DNA of 64,000 bases, from positions 5,828,001 to 5,892,000 of the forward strand of contig NZ_CP107852.1 in NCBI RefSeq assembly GCF_036346875.1, written 5' to 3'. Below, one piece after another: positions 1-7,911 of the stretch; the stretch's first letter is position 1, and each line of letters begins with the position of its first letter. The position numbers and the translations under genes are program-made. The stretch comes from Nocardia sp. NBC_00508. GTDB lineage: Bacteria; Actinomycetota; Actinomycetes; Mycobacteriales; Mycobacteriaceae. The notes beneath the pieces were generated by a model. It saw nothing but the letters and a program-made list of their open reading frames with translations. It ran no database searches and was not told the DNA's origin.

Positions 1-216
1 CGGCCGATCCTGGCCGAATTGCAGCGCTTCGGGGTGAGTGCCGCCGAAGGCGGGGACCATGATCTCTACCGTCGCTCAATGCTGGGCGTCGCCATGGTCA
101 GCGCGGGAATGGACCACCTGACCGAAGTGCTGGACAGATGTGAACGGCACGTCGCGGCCCGTCCGGAGTTACAGTTGCTGGCGGTGCGCCGCCGGATCTT
201 CGGACCCGAAGACTGA
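1..216 (+). CDS. DUF503 (YlxP-like) protein, C-terminal part only
   Basis: The reading frame is open from the first base and stops at 214-216. It ends with RPELQLLAVRRRIFGPED, the typical end of DUF503/YlxP proteins (small alpha/beta proteins of about 95 aa). In actinobacteria this gene lies between infB and rbfA, and rbfA follows here 118 bp downstream. The 5' end lies outside the window. The family has no firmly assigned biochemical function; its position in the nusA-infB-rbfA region suggests a ribosome or translation link, which is inference. Confidence 0.85.
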   Translation, partial: RPILAELQRFGVSAAEGGDHDLYRRSMLGVAMVSAGMDHLTEVLDRCERHVAARPELQLLAVRRRIFGPED

Positions 217-334
217 CCTCGGCGGGAGCATGCGGCCACACAACGCTGCTCCTGCCGCCGGGCACAGCGTGAGCGATGGGCACGGCGGTCTCCGGCCGCC
301 ATCGAACAGAGTTAGTAGTGAGGAGGAAACGGCC

Positions 335-778
335 ATGGTGGATCAAGCCAGGGCACGCCGACTCGCCAAGCGGATTTCCTCGATCGTGGCCACCGCGATC
401 GAATACGAGGTGAAGGATCCGCGGCTGCGTTTCGTGACCGTCACCGACGCCAAGGTGACCGGCGATCTCCGCGAGGCGACGGTGTACTACACCGTGATGG
501 GCGAAACCCTTGACGCCGAACCGGATTACGACGGCGCGGCCGCCGGTCTGGAGAAGGCCAAGGGTGTGTTGCGCTCCAAAGTGGGTGCGGGAACCGGGGT
601 GAAGTTCACCCCGTCGCTGGCGTTCGTGCTGGACACCGTGCCCGATGCGGCGCGGCAGATGGAGGAACTGCTCGCCAAGGCGCGGGCCGCGGACGACGCG
701 GTCGCCAAGGTGGCCGCCACTGCCAGGCCCGCGGGCGACGCCGACCCCTACAAGGTCGAACGCGACGCCGACGAGTGA
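335..778 (+). CDS. rbfA: Ribosome-binding factor A
   Basis: 147-aa protein with the KH-like RbfA fold: VDQARARRLAKRI at the N-terminus, then IEYEVKDPRLRFVTVTDAKV and the C-terminal region around FTPSLAFVLDTVPDAARQMEELL. RbfA binds the 30S subunit and helps mature the 5' end of 16S rRNA. The ATG at 335 is preceded by the strong ribosome site AGGAGG at 321-326. A longer upstream frame exists but has no homology. The C-terminal tail (about 25 residues, Ala/Asp-rich) looks unstructured, as in other actinobacterial RbfA proteins. nrnA follows after about 10 bp, so the two are probably co-transcribed. Confidence 0.95.
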   Translation: MVDQARARRLAKRISSIVATAIEYEVKDPRLRFVTVTDAKVTGDLREATVYYTVMGETLDAEPDYDGAAAGLEKAKGVLRSKVGAGTGVKFTPSLAFVLDTVPDAARQMEELLAKARAADDAVAKVAATARPAGDADPYKVERDADE

Positions 779-791
779 CATGCGGTAGTTG

Positions 792-1793
792 ATGACGACG
801 ATGCGGGAAACGGCCGACCTGGACGCGGCCGTGGCGGCGCTGGACGCGGCGCACTCGGTGACCATCATCTGCCATGTGCAGCCCGATGCGGACACCATCG
901 GCAGCGGTCTCGCGCTGGCGCTGGTCCTGCACCGGCGCGGTATTCCGGTGCAGGTGTCGTTCGCCGAACCGGCCGAGTTGCCCGTCTCGATGCGGTCGCT
1001 GCCGGGGGTGCGGCACTTGGTGGCGCCCGCCGACGTGCGTGCCGAGGTGGACCTGCTGGTCACGGTCGACTGTGGTAGCGCGGGGCGGCTCGGCGCGCTC
1101 GCCGACCGATTGCCCGGCGCCGCAACGACAATGGTGATCGATCATCATCGGTCGAATACCCGGTTCGGTGCGATCAACGTGGTCGATCCCAGCGCCGAGT
1201 CCACGACGAGCCTGATCGCGCGGCTGCTCGATGCCTGGGGCGTGCCGATCGATCCGGACGTGGCGCACTGCCTCTACGCCGGTCTGGTCACCGATACCGG
1301 CTCGTTCCGGTGGGTGCGGCCGGGGACCCACGACTTGGCGGAGCGCCTGCTGTCCACCGGGATCGATGGCGCGGGGATCGCCCGCACCTTGTTGGACACG
1401 CACCCGTTCGGGTGGCTGCCGATGTTGGCCCGAGTGCTGGGGACCGCGCGGCTGGTGCCGGAGGCGCGCGGTGGTGTCGGGCTGGTGTACGCGTTCGTGC
1501 ACCGCGACGATGTCGACGGGGTGCGGTCGGAGGAGGTCGAGAGCGTCATCGATATCGTGCGCACGACCGCCGAAGCGGGAATCGCCGCGGTGTTCAAGCA
1601 ATCCCACGCCGTGCCGGGTCGGTGGACGGTGTCGCTGCGCTCGCGCGACACCGGGGTCTCGGTGGGTGACGGCGTGGATGTGGCGGAGGTGGCCACGGCG
1701 CTGGGCGGCGGCGGTCACCGCTTCGCCGCCGGATACACGGCCTATGGCTCGCCCGAGGAGTTGGTCGCCGCGCTGTTGACCGCGCTCGGATGA
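792..1793 (+). CDS. nrnA: Bifunctional oligoribonuclease / pAp phosphatase (DHH-DHHA1)
   Basis: 333 aa. DHH phosphoesterase motifs are visible: CHVQPDADTIGS near residue 30, VDCGS near 94, and the signature VIDHHRSN near 115. A C-terminal DHHA1 domain contains the substrate-binding GGGGHRFAAG. Members degrade 2-5 nt RNAs and dephosphorylate 3'-phosphoadenosine 5'-phosphate using Mn ions; the M. tuberculosis orthologue is Rv2837c. The start is either the ATG at 792 or a TTG one codon earlier; no clear ribosome site favours one, and coupling to rbfA (13 bp away) is likely. Confidence 0.93.
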   Translation: MTTMRETADLDAAVAALDAAHSVTIICHVQPDADTIGSGLALALVLHRRGIPVQVSFAEPAELPVSMRSLPGVRHLVAPADVRAEVDLLVTVDCGSAGRLGALADRLPGAATTMVIDHHRSNTRFGAINVVDPSAESTTSLIARLLDAWGVPIDPDVAHCLYAGLVTDTGSFRWVRPGTHDLAERLLSTGIDGAGIARTLLDTHPFGWLPMLARVLGTARLVPEARGGVGLVYAFVHRDDVDGVRSEEVESVIDIVRTTAEAGIAAVFKQSHAVPGRWTVSLRSRDTGVSVGDGVDVAEVATALGGGGHRFAAGYTAYGSPEELVAALLTALG

Positions 1794-1824
1794 CGGTGGA
1801 CTTCGGCAGCGGTCGGCAGGAAGC

Positions 1825-3291
1825 ATGTCGCCACGAAACTTGTTCGGCCCGACCGACGGCGGTCGCCTCCGGGTCCGGGTAGCGGAGGTGTTCGTGAACG
1901 CGAAAAGTTCCAGCGAGGCGGAGGTTACCGGCTCGGCACGTGAGGCCGAGACGCGGCTGCTCGAGGTCGACCGGGCCGCCGCGGCCGGCCCGAAACGCCT
2001 TCTCGGGCTGGCGTTGCCGACGCTCGGCGTGCTGGTCGCCGAGCCGCTCTACCTGCTGTTCGATCTCGCCGTCGTCGGTCGGCTCGGCGCCCTCGCGCTG
2101 GCCGGTCTCGCGGTCGGCGGATTGATTCTGGCGCAGACGAGTTCACAGCTCACCTTCCTGTCCTACGGCACCACCGCGCGCTCGGCACGCCGCCACGGCG
2201 CGGGCGATCACCGGGGCGCTGTCGCCGAAGGCGTGCAGGCCACGTGGATCGCGATCGCGGTCGGCGCCGCGATCCTGCTGTTGGCCGAGTTGTTCGCCGT
2301 GCCACTGACGAACGCCATCGCGGGCGGCGGCGACATCGCGGGTGAAGCGCTGGGTTGGCTGCGGATCGCGCTGTTCGGGGTGCCGCTGATCCTGATCTCC
2401 ATGGCGGGCAACGGCTGGCTGCGCGGCGTCCAGGAGACGCGCAGGCCGCTGGCCTATGTGGTTGCGGGTCTCGCGGTTTCGGCTGTCTTGTGCCCAGTGC
2501 TGGTGCACGGGCTGTTCGGCGCGCCGCGTATGGAACTGCCCGGTTCCGCATTGGCGAATGTCGTCGGCCAGGTGCTGATGGCGGCGCTGTTTCTGAACGC
2601 GCTGATCCGCGAACCGGTTTCTCTGGTCCCGCAGTGGTCGGTCATGCGCGCGCAGCTGGTGCTCGGCCGCGACCTGATCGTTCGCAGCTTCGCCTTCCAA
2701 GCCTGTTTCGTCTCGGCCGCGGCGGTCGCCGCCCGCTTCGGCGCTGCCTCGGTGGCCGCCCACCAGTTGGTCCTGCAACTGTGGAACTTCCTGGCCCTCG
2801 CCTTGGACGCGCTCGCCATCGCGGCGCAGACCCTCACCGGCGCGGCACTCGGCGCGGGCGATGCCGCGGGCGCCCGGGGCATCGCCCGGCGCGTGACCCA
2901 ATGGTCGGAGATCTTCAGCCTCGCTCTGGCCGCCCTTTTCGCGGCTGGGGTGGTGGTCATCCCGACGCTGTTCACCGACGATCCGCAGGTACTCGATCGC
3001 ACCCATGTGGTGTGGTGGTTCTTCGTGGCCCTGATTCCGGTGGCGGGCATCGTCTTCGCCCTTGACGGTGTGCTGCTCGGCGCGGGTGACGCCGCCTACC
3101 TGCGCACCACCACGCTCACCGCGGCGCTGGCCGGCTTCCTGCCCGCCATCTGGCTGTCGCTGGCGTTCGACTGGGGCGTGGCCGGAATCTGGTCCGGCTT
3201 GGCCGCGTTCATGGTGTTACGGCTGCTCGCCGTCACGTGGCGGGCGCTGTCGGGCCGTTGGGCCCGTGTCGGCGCCGAGGTGCCGACGTGA
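1825..3291 (+). CDS. dinF: MATE-family multidrug efflux protein (DinF type)
   Basis: 488 aa with about 12 predicted hydrophobic helices. After a polar N-terminal stretch of about 50 residues the MATE core begins at KRLLGLALPTLGVLVAEPLYLLFDLAVVG. The second half repeats the pattern from about residue 280 (FAFQACFVSAAAVAARFGA). MATE proteins export cationic drugs and metabolites in exchange for Na+ or H+. The ATG at 1825 has AGGAAG 5 nt upstream; a GTG at 1894 would remove the disordered leader and is a reasonable alternative. Gene order nrnA-dinF matches Rv2837c-Rv2836c. Confidence 0.88.
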   Translation: MSPRNLFGPTDGGRLRVRVAEVFVNAKSSSEAEVTGSAREAETRLLEVDRAAAAGPKRLLGLALPTLGVLVAEPLYLLFDLAVVGRLGALALAGLAVGGLILAQTSSQLTFLSYGTTARSARRHGAGDHRGAVAEGVQATWIAIAVGAAILLLAELFAVPLTNAIAGGGDIAGEALGWLRIALFGVPLILISMAGNGWLRGVQETRRPLAYVVAGLAVSAVLCPVLVHGLFGAPRMELPGSALANVVGQVLMAALFLNALIREPVSLVPQWSVMRAQLVLGRDLIVRSFAFQACFVSAAAVAARFGAASVAAHQLVLQLWNFLALALDALAIAAQTLTGAALGAGDAAGARGIARRVTQWSEIFSLALAALFAAGVVVIPTLFTDDPQVLDRTHVVWWFFVALIPVAGIVFALDGVLLGAGDAAYLRTTTLTAALAGFLPAIWLSLAFDWGVAGIWSGLAAFMVLRLLAVTWRALSGRWARVGAEVPT

Positions 3292-3349
3292 ACGACACCC
3301 GGCTCGGCCGGTGCGTGCGAATCGGAACAGATATGCCAAGGTAGGTGTG

Positions 3350-4309
3350 GTGATACCCAAGTTGATGGCGGTGAGCGACATTCACGTCGGGCACCAAGGG
3401 AATCGGCCGGTCGTCGAGCAGATCACGGCGGACTCGCCGGAGGACTGGCTGATCGTGGCCGGCGACGTGGGGGAGAAGACCGAGGACATCCGGTGGTCGC
3501 TGGAGCTGCTGCGCGGCCGCTTCGCCAAGGTGATCTGGGTGCCGGGCAACCACGAGCTGTGGACCACGGCGAAGGATCCGGTGCAGATGTCCGGGGTGGC
3601 GCGCTACGACTATTTGGTCTCGATGTGCCGTGACCTGGACGTGCTGACGCCGGAGGACCCGTTCCCGGTGTGGGAGGGCGCGGGCGCCGAGGAGTACGGC
3701 GGACCGGTGACCTTGGCGCCGATGTTCCTGCTCTACGACTACTCGTTCCTGCCGCAGGGCGCCACGACGAAGGCGGAGGGTCTCGCCATCGCCAGGGAAC
3801 GCAACGTGGTGGCGACCGACGAGTTCCTGCTCTCGCCGGAGCCGTACCTGACCAGGGACGCGTGGTGTCACGCCCGCGTGCAGGCGACCAAGCGCAAGCT
3901 CGACGCGCTCGCGCCCGGCACGCCGGTCGTCCTGATCAACCACTTTCCGCTGGTGCGGCAGCCGACCGATGTGCTGTTCTACCCGGAGTTCGCGCTGTGG
4001 TGCGGCACCGAGCTGACCGCGGACTGGCACACCCGCTACAACGTGGTCTGCTCGGTCTACGGCCACCTGCACATCCCGCGCACCTCGCACTACGACGGCG
4101 TCCGGTTCGAGGAGGTCTCGCTGGGCTACCCCCGCGAATGGCAGCGCCGCGGCCTGCCCGATCGACTGCTGCGCCAGATCCTGCCCACCCCGCAGTACCC
4201 GCCGGGCACGCTGAACAAATGGGGCGGCCACTTCCAGGTGACCCCGGAAATGGAAGCCGCCGCCGCCGAAATGCGGAGCAAAGCGCAGCAGCGGCGCGGA
4301 CTGGCGTAG
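3350..4309 (+). CDS. pptH: Phosphopantetheinyl hydrolase-like metallophosphoesterase
   Basis: 319-aa calcineurin-like phosphoesterase. Metal-site motifs run in order: DIHVGH near residue 10, GDVGEK near 39, GNHELW near 66, NHFPLV near 200 and GHLHIPR near 240. The orthologue in M. tuberculosis (Rv2795c, PptH) removes phosphopantetheine from carrier proteins, opposing PptT, and pptT is the next gene here, 44 bp downstream. The GTG at 3350 sits 8 nt after AAGG; a GTG at 3347 is in the same frame. The upstream open frame belongs to dinF read out of frame and is not part of the gene. Confidence 0.88.
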   Translation: MIPKLMAVSDIHVGHQGNRPVVEQITADSPEDWLIVAGDVGEKTEDIRWSLELLRGRFAKVIWVPGNHELWTTAKDPVQMSGVARYDYLVSMCRDLDVLTPEDPFPVWEGAGAEEYGGPVTLAPMFLLYDYSFLPQGATTKAEGLAIARERNVVATDEFLLSPEPYLTRDAWCHARVQATKRKLDALAPGTPVVLINHFPLVRQPTDVLFYPEFALWCGTELTADWHTRYNVVCSVYGHLHIPRTSHYDGVRFEEVSLGYPREWQRRGLPDRLLRQILPTPQYPPGTLNKWGGHFQVTPEMEAAAAEMRSKAQQRRGLA

Positions 4310-4339
4310 TCGTGGCGCAGGCCGCCGACGGCGCTCGGC

Positions 4340-4345
4340 TAGGCT
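4340..4345 (+). promoter_or_regulatory. Putative -10 element for leaderless pptT mRNA
   Basis: TAGGCT (TANNNT) ends 8 nt before ATG 4354 and 5 nt before the in-frame GTG 4351, and no ribosome site is visible. This is the spacing expected when transcription begins at or next to the start codon. Inferred from sequence only. Confidence 0.5.
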
Positions 4346-4353
4346 CGGCGGTG

Positions 4354-5022
4354 ATGATCGAGAACATTCTGCCCGCTGGTGTGGCCTCTGCCGAGTTGCT
4401 GGCGTATCCGGAGGATCTGACGCCGCATCCGGCGGAGGAGCATCTCATCGCCAAGTCGGTGGAGAAGCGACGCCGGGATTTCATCGGCGCGCGGCACTGT
4501 GCCCGGTTGGCGCTCGCGGAGCTCGGCGAGCAGCCGGTCGCGATCGGCAAGGGGGAGCGGGGCGCTCCGGTGTGGCCGCGCGGGATCGTCGGCAGCCTGA
4601 CCCACTGTGACGGCTATCAGGCCGCAGTGCTGGGCCACAAGCTGCGGTTCCGTTCCATCGGCATCGACGCCGAGCCGCATGCCACGCTGCCCGACGGCGT
4701 GCTGGACTCGGTCAGCCTGCCGCAGGAGCGGGAGTGGCTGAAGACCACCGACTCCGAGCTGCACCTGGACCGGCTGCTGTTCTGCGCCAAGGAAGCCACC
4801 TACAAAGCGTGGTTCCCGCTGACGGTGCGCTGGCTCGGCTTCGAGGACGCGCACATCACGTTCGAGATCGAGGACAGCACCGCCGATTCCGGGCACGGCA
4901 GCTTCCACACCGAACTTCTGGTGCCGGGCCAGACCACCGACGGTGGCGCACCGCTGCGCTCGTTCGACGGCCGTTGGCTGATCGTCGACGGGTACATCCT
5001 GACCGCGATCGTGCACAGCTGA
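4354..5022 (+). CDS. pptT: 4'-phosphopantetheinyl transferase
   Basis: 222-aa Sfp-type enzyme that moves phosphopantetheine from CoA to carrier proteins of fatty-acid, polyketide and non-ribosomal peptide synthases. Motifs: RRRDFIGARHCAR near 38-50, VGSLTHCDGY near 80, Mg-binding GIDAEPH near 105 and FCAKEATYKAWF near 142. M. tuberculosis PptT is 227 aa and shares the same blocks. GTG 4351 is in frame directly before the ATG. The stop codon overlaps the truB start by one base (TGATG), so truB is translationally coupled. Placement next to pptH suggests joint control of carrier-protein activation. Confidence 0.93.
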   Translation: MIENILPAGVASAELLAYPEDLTPHPAEEHLIAKSVEKRRRDFIGARHCARLALAELGEQPVAIGKGERGAPVWPRGIVGSLTHCDGYQAAVLGHKLRFRSIGIDAEPHATLPDGVLDSVSLPQEREWLKTTDSELHLDRLLFCAKEATYKAWFPLTVRWLGFEDAHITFEIEDSTADSGHGSFHTELLVPGQTTDGGAPLRSFDGRWLIVDGYILTAIVHS

Positions 5023-5942
5023 TGGCGGGATCGGACGCGCGCCCCGATGTGCTCGGCGGGCTGCTGATCATCGACAAAGCCGGTGGCTGGACCAGCCACG
5101 ATGTCGTCGCGAAATGCCGGAAACTGCTGCACACCAAGAAGGTCGGGCATGCGGGCACGCTGGACCCGATGGCCACCGGCGTGCTGGTGCTCGGCGTGGA
5201 CCGCGCGACCAAACTGCTCGGCCTGCTCACCCTGACCACCAAGGCGTATACCGCGACCATCCGTCTCGGGCAGGCCACCACCACCGACGACGCCGAAGGT
5301 GAGGTGCTCGCCACCACACCCGCCGCCCACCTCACCGACGCCGACATCGCCACCCGCACCGCCGAACTGACCGGTGACATCGACCAAATCCCCGCTACGG
5401 TGAGCGCGATCAAGGTGAACGGCGAACGCGCCTACGCTCGCCACCGTGCGGGTGAGGACGTGCAGCTGGCCGCCCGCCCGGTCACGGTGTCGCGCTTCGA
5501 CGTGCTGTCCCGCCGCGACGCCGGTGATTTCGTCGACCTGGACGTAGTGGTCGAGTGCTCCTCGGGCACCTACGTGCGCGCGCTGGCCCGTGACCTGGGC
5601 GCAGCGCTCGGCGTCGGCGGTCACCTGACCGCATTGCGCCGCACCAGGGTCGGCCCGTTCACGCTCGAGCACGCCCGCACCCTGGACGAGCTGGCCGACG
5701 CAGCGGAGTCGGGCGTGCCACCGCTGAGCCTCGATATCGACGCTGCGGTTCGAACCGCGTTCCCGCACAGGGACATCGATGAGAATCAGGCCGAAGATCT
5801 GCGCAACGGACGCTGGCTCGCCCCCGCCGAAATCTCCGGCGTCTACGCGGCCATCGACCCCGCAGGCCGCGCCATCGCCCTGCTGCGTGAGTCCGGCAAC
5901 CGCGCGTCCTCGGTGATGGTCGTCCGCCCGGCAAACCTCTGA
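5022..5942 (+). CDS. truB: tRNA pseudouridine(55) synthase
   Basis: 306 aa. The TruB core is clear: GGLLIIDKAGGWTSHDVV near 12, and KVGHAGTLDPMATGVL near 39 carrying the catalytic Asp. KAYTATIRLG, PATVSAIKVNGERAYA and SSGTYVRALARDLG follow. The enzyme forms pseudouridine 55 in the T-loop of tRNAs. The C-terminal 70 residues form the actinobacterial PUA-like extension. The ATG at 5022 overlaps the pptT stop by one base. Same neighbour order as Rv2794c-Rv2793c. Confidence 0.95.
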   Translation: MAGSDARPDVLGGLLIIDKAGGWTSHDVVAKCRKLLHTKKVGHAGTLDPMATGVLVLGVDRATKLLGLLTLTTKAYTATIRLGQATTTDDAEGEVLATTPAAHLTDADIATRTAELTGDIDQIPATVSAIKVNGERAYARHRAGEDVQLAARPVTVSRFDVLSRRDAGDFVDLDVVVECSSGTYVRALARDLGAALGVGGHLTALRRTRVGPFTLEHARTLDELADAAESGVPPLSLDIDAAVRTAFPHRDIDENQAEDLRNGRWLAPAEISGVYAAIDPAGRAIALLRESGNRASSVMVVRPANL

Positions 5943-6002
5943 TCCACCGGGCGCGGACGACACCGCGCACTGCCGCATTGTCGGCTGGTCCAACTCGGGA
6001 TA

Positions 6003-6029
6003 ATGTAATACGTGTCGCATGTAATACGT
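6003..6029 (+). promoter_or_regulatory. Direct-repeat operator/promoter of the vapBC-like pair
   Basis: The 11-bp sequence ATGTAATACGT occurs twice, at 6003-6013 and 6019-6029, 16 bp apart. The second copy runs into the palindrome ATACGTAT (6024-6031). The repeat is AT-rich in an otherwise GC-rich context, lies 18 bp before the antitoxin start, and contains TAATAC-like -10 hexamers. AbrB-type antitoxins normally bind repeats of this kind to autoregulate; the assignment here is inference. Confidence 0.6.
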
Positions 6030-6047
6030 ATGAGCGAGGGGTGACCG

Positions 6048-6275
6048 ATGCGTCTCAACAGTAAAGGCCAGGTCACGATCCCTGCCGAACTGCGGCGCAA
6101 GTACGCACTCGAAGAGGGGGACGAAGTGGAAGTCATCGAGGTGGGCAACGCGCTGCAGATCGTCCGCCGAGAAGGTGCGGAGCGGCGTGGCAAGCGTTTG
6201 ACCCGGCACATGCGAGGCCGGGCGACTACGACCATGACGACCGACGAGTTGATGGCACTGTTCCGTGGAGAGTAG
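6048..6275 (+). CDS. AbrB/MazE-type antitoxin
   Basis: 75 aa. The first 45 residues are a SpoVT/AbrB swapped-hairpin domain (MRLNSKGQVTIPAELRRKY, then EGDEVEVIEVGNALQIV). The C-terminal 30 residues are the likely toxin-binding tail (TTDELMALFRGE). GAGGGG precedes the ATG by 7 nt. The toxin start codon lies inside the last codons of this gene, an 11-bp overlap, so both are made from one message. Antitoxins of this class neutralise the PIN RNase and repress the operon. Confidence 0.88.
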   Translation: MRLNSKGQVTIPAELRRKYALEEGDEVEVIEVGNALQIVRREGAERRGKRLTRHMRGRATTTMTTDELMALFRGE

Positions 6276-6720
6276 CGGCACGCTGCGGGCGGTCCGGGAC
6301 CTCCCGACCACGTTGGTGGACTCCTGCGTGCTGCTCGATGTGCTCACCGACGATCCGAAGTGGGCGGATTGGTCGGATGACGCCATCGCCGAAGCCCGTG
6401 ACCTCGGTTTCACGGTCATAAATCCGATTGTCTACGCGGAAGTCGCAGCCGGTTTCGACAGTATCGAAGAGCTGGACGCGGCGCTGCCCGAGAGCGAACT
6501 GGAACGCGTAGACCTGCCCTATCAAGCTGGGTTCGTGGCCGGCAAAGCCTTTCTCGCCTACCGGCGCCGCGGCGGTGAAAAGCGAAGCCCGCTACCGGAC
6601 TTCTATATCGGCGCCCACGCCGCGGTGTCGGGCTACCGGCTGTTGACCCGGCACACCTCACGGTTCCGGACGTACTTTCCGAACCTCGAGCTGATCACAC
6701 CCGACACCACACAGATCTGA
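6265..6720 (+). CDS. PIN-domain toxin (VapC-like RNase)
   Basis: 151 aa from GTG 6265. Acidic PIN residues are visible: VDSCVLLDVL near 18, NPIVYAEVAAGF near 55 and LPDFYIGAHA near 110, followed by LLTRHTSRFRTYFPNLELI at the end. PIN toxins are Mg-dependent RNases that cut tRNA or rRNA when the antitoxin is lost. The start overlaps the antitoxin stop. Genes on both sides are ordinary chromosome, so the pair is a small insertion between truB and a TetR divergon. The RNA target cannot be read from the sequence. Confidence 0.88.
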   Translation: MESSGTLRAVRDLPTTLVDSCVLLDVLTDDPKWADWSDDAIAEARDLGFTVINPIVYAEVAAGFDSIEELDAALPESELERVDLPYQAGFVAGKAFLAYRRRGGEKRSPLPDFYIGAHAAVSGYRLLTRHTSRFRTYFPNLELITPDTTQI

Positions 6721-6760
6721 CCCGCTGATCGTCCGCACTCGATATCGCGGGCAACGGCTT

Positions 6761-7369
6761 TCATCGGCTCTCGGTGTCCTGCGGGGCGTCGAGAGCGATG
6801 ATCGGCCGCAGGGCACCCAGGAGAGCGCCGAGTGATGTTTCGCGCATTTCGGCGCGGGTCAGTGTGCCGTTCTCCAGCCAGTCGACGGTGAGTACCCGGA
6901 CGAAGGTCAGCCAGCTCATCAGGATCACCGAGACGGTCGCACGCTGCCGCCCATGCAGTCCCAGCGCGTCGAGGACACGTTCGCGCAGCTCGCCGAGTTC
7001 GCCCGTGATGATCGCCTGGATCGTGGGATCGGCGGCCAGCACGCGGTTGGCGGCGAGCACGGTGTTGGCGTTGGCCTCGAAGTAGTCGAAGTGCGTGTCG
7101 AGGCCCGCGGCGAGCTGGTCGGTCAGCGGGGCTTCGGCGTCGAAAGTCGTCGCGATCAGCAACCTATCGGATGCGAGCTGGTAGACGGCCGCGAACAAGT
7201 CGCGCTTGCTCGGGAAGTGCCGGTAGAGCAGCGCGCGGGACACGCCTGCCGCGGCGGCGACGTCCTCCATGAGCACGGCGTCGTAGGGGTCTTCGGCGAA
7301 CAGCTTCGCGCCTGCGTCGAGCAGCAGGCGGCGGCGCTCGTCGGGCGAAAGGCGGCGGCGGGACGTCAC
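6761..7369 (-). CDS. TetR-family transcriptional regulator
   Basis: 202 aa. The N-terminal helix-turn-helix is typical of TetR: RRRLLLDAGAKLFAE, then MEDVAAAAGVSRALLYRHFPSKRDLFAAV at residues 34-62. The C-terminal ligand-binding half has no specific signature. The start is a GTG at 7369, 6 nt after TAAGCT on the minus strand, so the message may be leaderless. It is divergent from a DUF4345 membrane protein gene across a perfect inverted repeat and probably represses itself and that gene. The ligand is unknown. Confidence 0.9.
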   Translation of the reverse strand: MTSRRRLSPDERRRLLLDAGAKLFAEDPYDAVLMEDVAAAAGVSRALLYRHFPSKRDLFAAVYQLASDRLLIATTFDAEAPLTDQLAAGLDTHFDYFEANANTVLAANRVLAADPTIQAIITGELGELRERVLDALGLHGRQRATVSVILMSWLTFVRVLTVDWLENGTLTRAEMRETSLGALLGALRPIIALDAPQDTESR

Positions 7370-7375
7370 CGCACA

Positions 7376-7381
7376 AGCTTA
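7376..7381 (-). promoter_or_regulatory. Putative -10 element for leaderless tetR mRNA
   Basis: TAAGCT on the minus strand ends 6 nt before the GTG start at 7369. It overlaps the outer end of the TetR inverted repeat, so operator occupancy should block this promoter. Confidence 0.5.
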
Positions 7382-7435
7382 GTTGACGTCTGTCTACCAA
7401 GGTCGTACCGTCTTAGTAGACAGACGTCAACTAAG
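7378..7435. promoter_or_regulatory. TetR operator, perfect 20-bp inverted repeat
   Basis: CTTAGTTGACGTCTGTCTAC at 7378-7397 is repeated as its exact reverse complement at 7416-7435, with an 18-bp spacer. Each arm contains the small palindrome GACGTC. The repeat covers the -10 of tetR on one side and a TAAGAT hexamer (7432-7437) facing the DUF4345 gene on the other. Two TetR dimers could bind. Position and symmetry make it the best operator candidate in the window. Confidence 0.8.
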
Positions 7436-7497
7436 ATCATCGGTGCTCGACGAGACCGCCGGGCGTCATTCCGAGCACGTGCTTCCGGGAGGGATGT

Positions 7498-7911
7498 ATG
7501 TCCGCTGCACTGAAGTGGCTGTCCATGGCTATGGGTATCGCCTGCGTCGCGATCGGGTTCATGCACATCGCACTCGGCATCGACGGGATACCCGATATGG
7601 GTTCTTCCGGCGTTACCGCGGATAGCCAAACCCGGTTCTTCGGCGCGATCTTCATCGGATACGGCGTTGTCTGGATCTGGGCGGCGCGGCAATCGCCGAT
7701 CCCGGCCGCCGCGATCCGCTGGCTGGCTGGAATCTTCTTGCTCGGCGCCGTCGCTCGCCTCGTCTCGGTCGCCGTGTACGGCTGGCCGCACTGGTTCCAG
7801 ATCGTGTTGACCGCCATCGAAGTCGTGTTGCCGCCGATCTGGTTCTGGCTCGCGGACGCCGACGAGAAACGGCTCGGGGTGCCGTCCGATCGCATCGCTG
7901 CCGCCCGCTGA
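7498..7911 (+). CDS. DUF4345 family membrane protein
   Basis: 137 aa with four hydrophobic segments (about residues 5-27, 48-64, 70-92 and 100-120). It matches DUF4345 by size, by the FMHIALGIDGIP block and by the TRFFGAIFIGYGVVWIW block. GGGAGG precedes the ATG. The family function is unknown. It is divergent from tetR and its promoter overlaps the TetR operator, so it is the probable target of that repressor. Confidence 0.8.
   Translation: MSAALKWLSMAMGIACVAIGFMHIALGIDGIPDMGSSGVTADSQTRFFGAIFIGYGVVWIWAARQSPIPAAAIRWLAGIFLLGAVARLVSVAVYGWPHWFQIVLTAIEVVLPPIWFWLADADEKRLGVPSDRIAAAR

Noticed and set aside
98..1826. Long open frames on the minus strand opposite rbfA and nrnA
   Set aside because: They mirror real genes on the plus strand, have Arg/His/Gln-rich low-complexity content and no conserved motif; typical high-GC shadow frames.
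6003..6029. CRISPR-like repeat
   Set aside because: Only two 11-bp copies with a 5-bp gap; a toxin-antitoxin operator explains it better. No CRISPR array or cas gene is present in the window.
4800..6419. A 539-codon minus-strand frame opposite truB and the toxin-antitoxin genes
   Set aside because: It crosses several well-supported plus-strand genes and promoters, has no homology-like blocks and no ribosome site.
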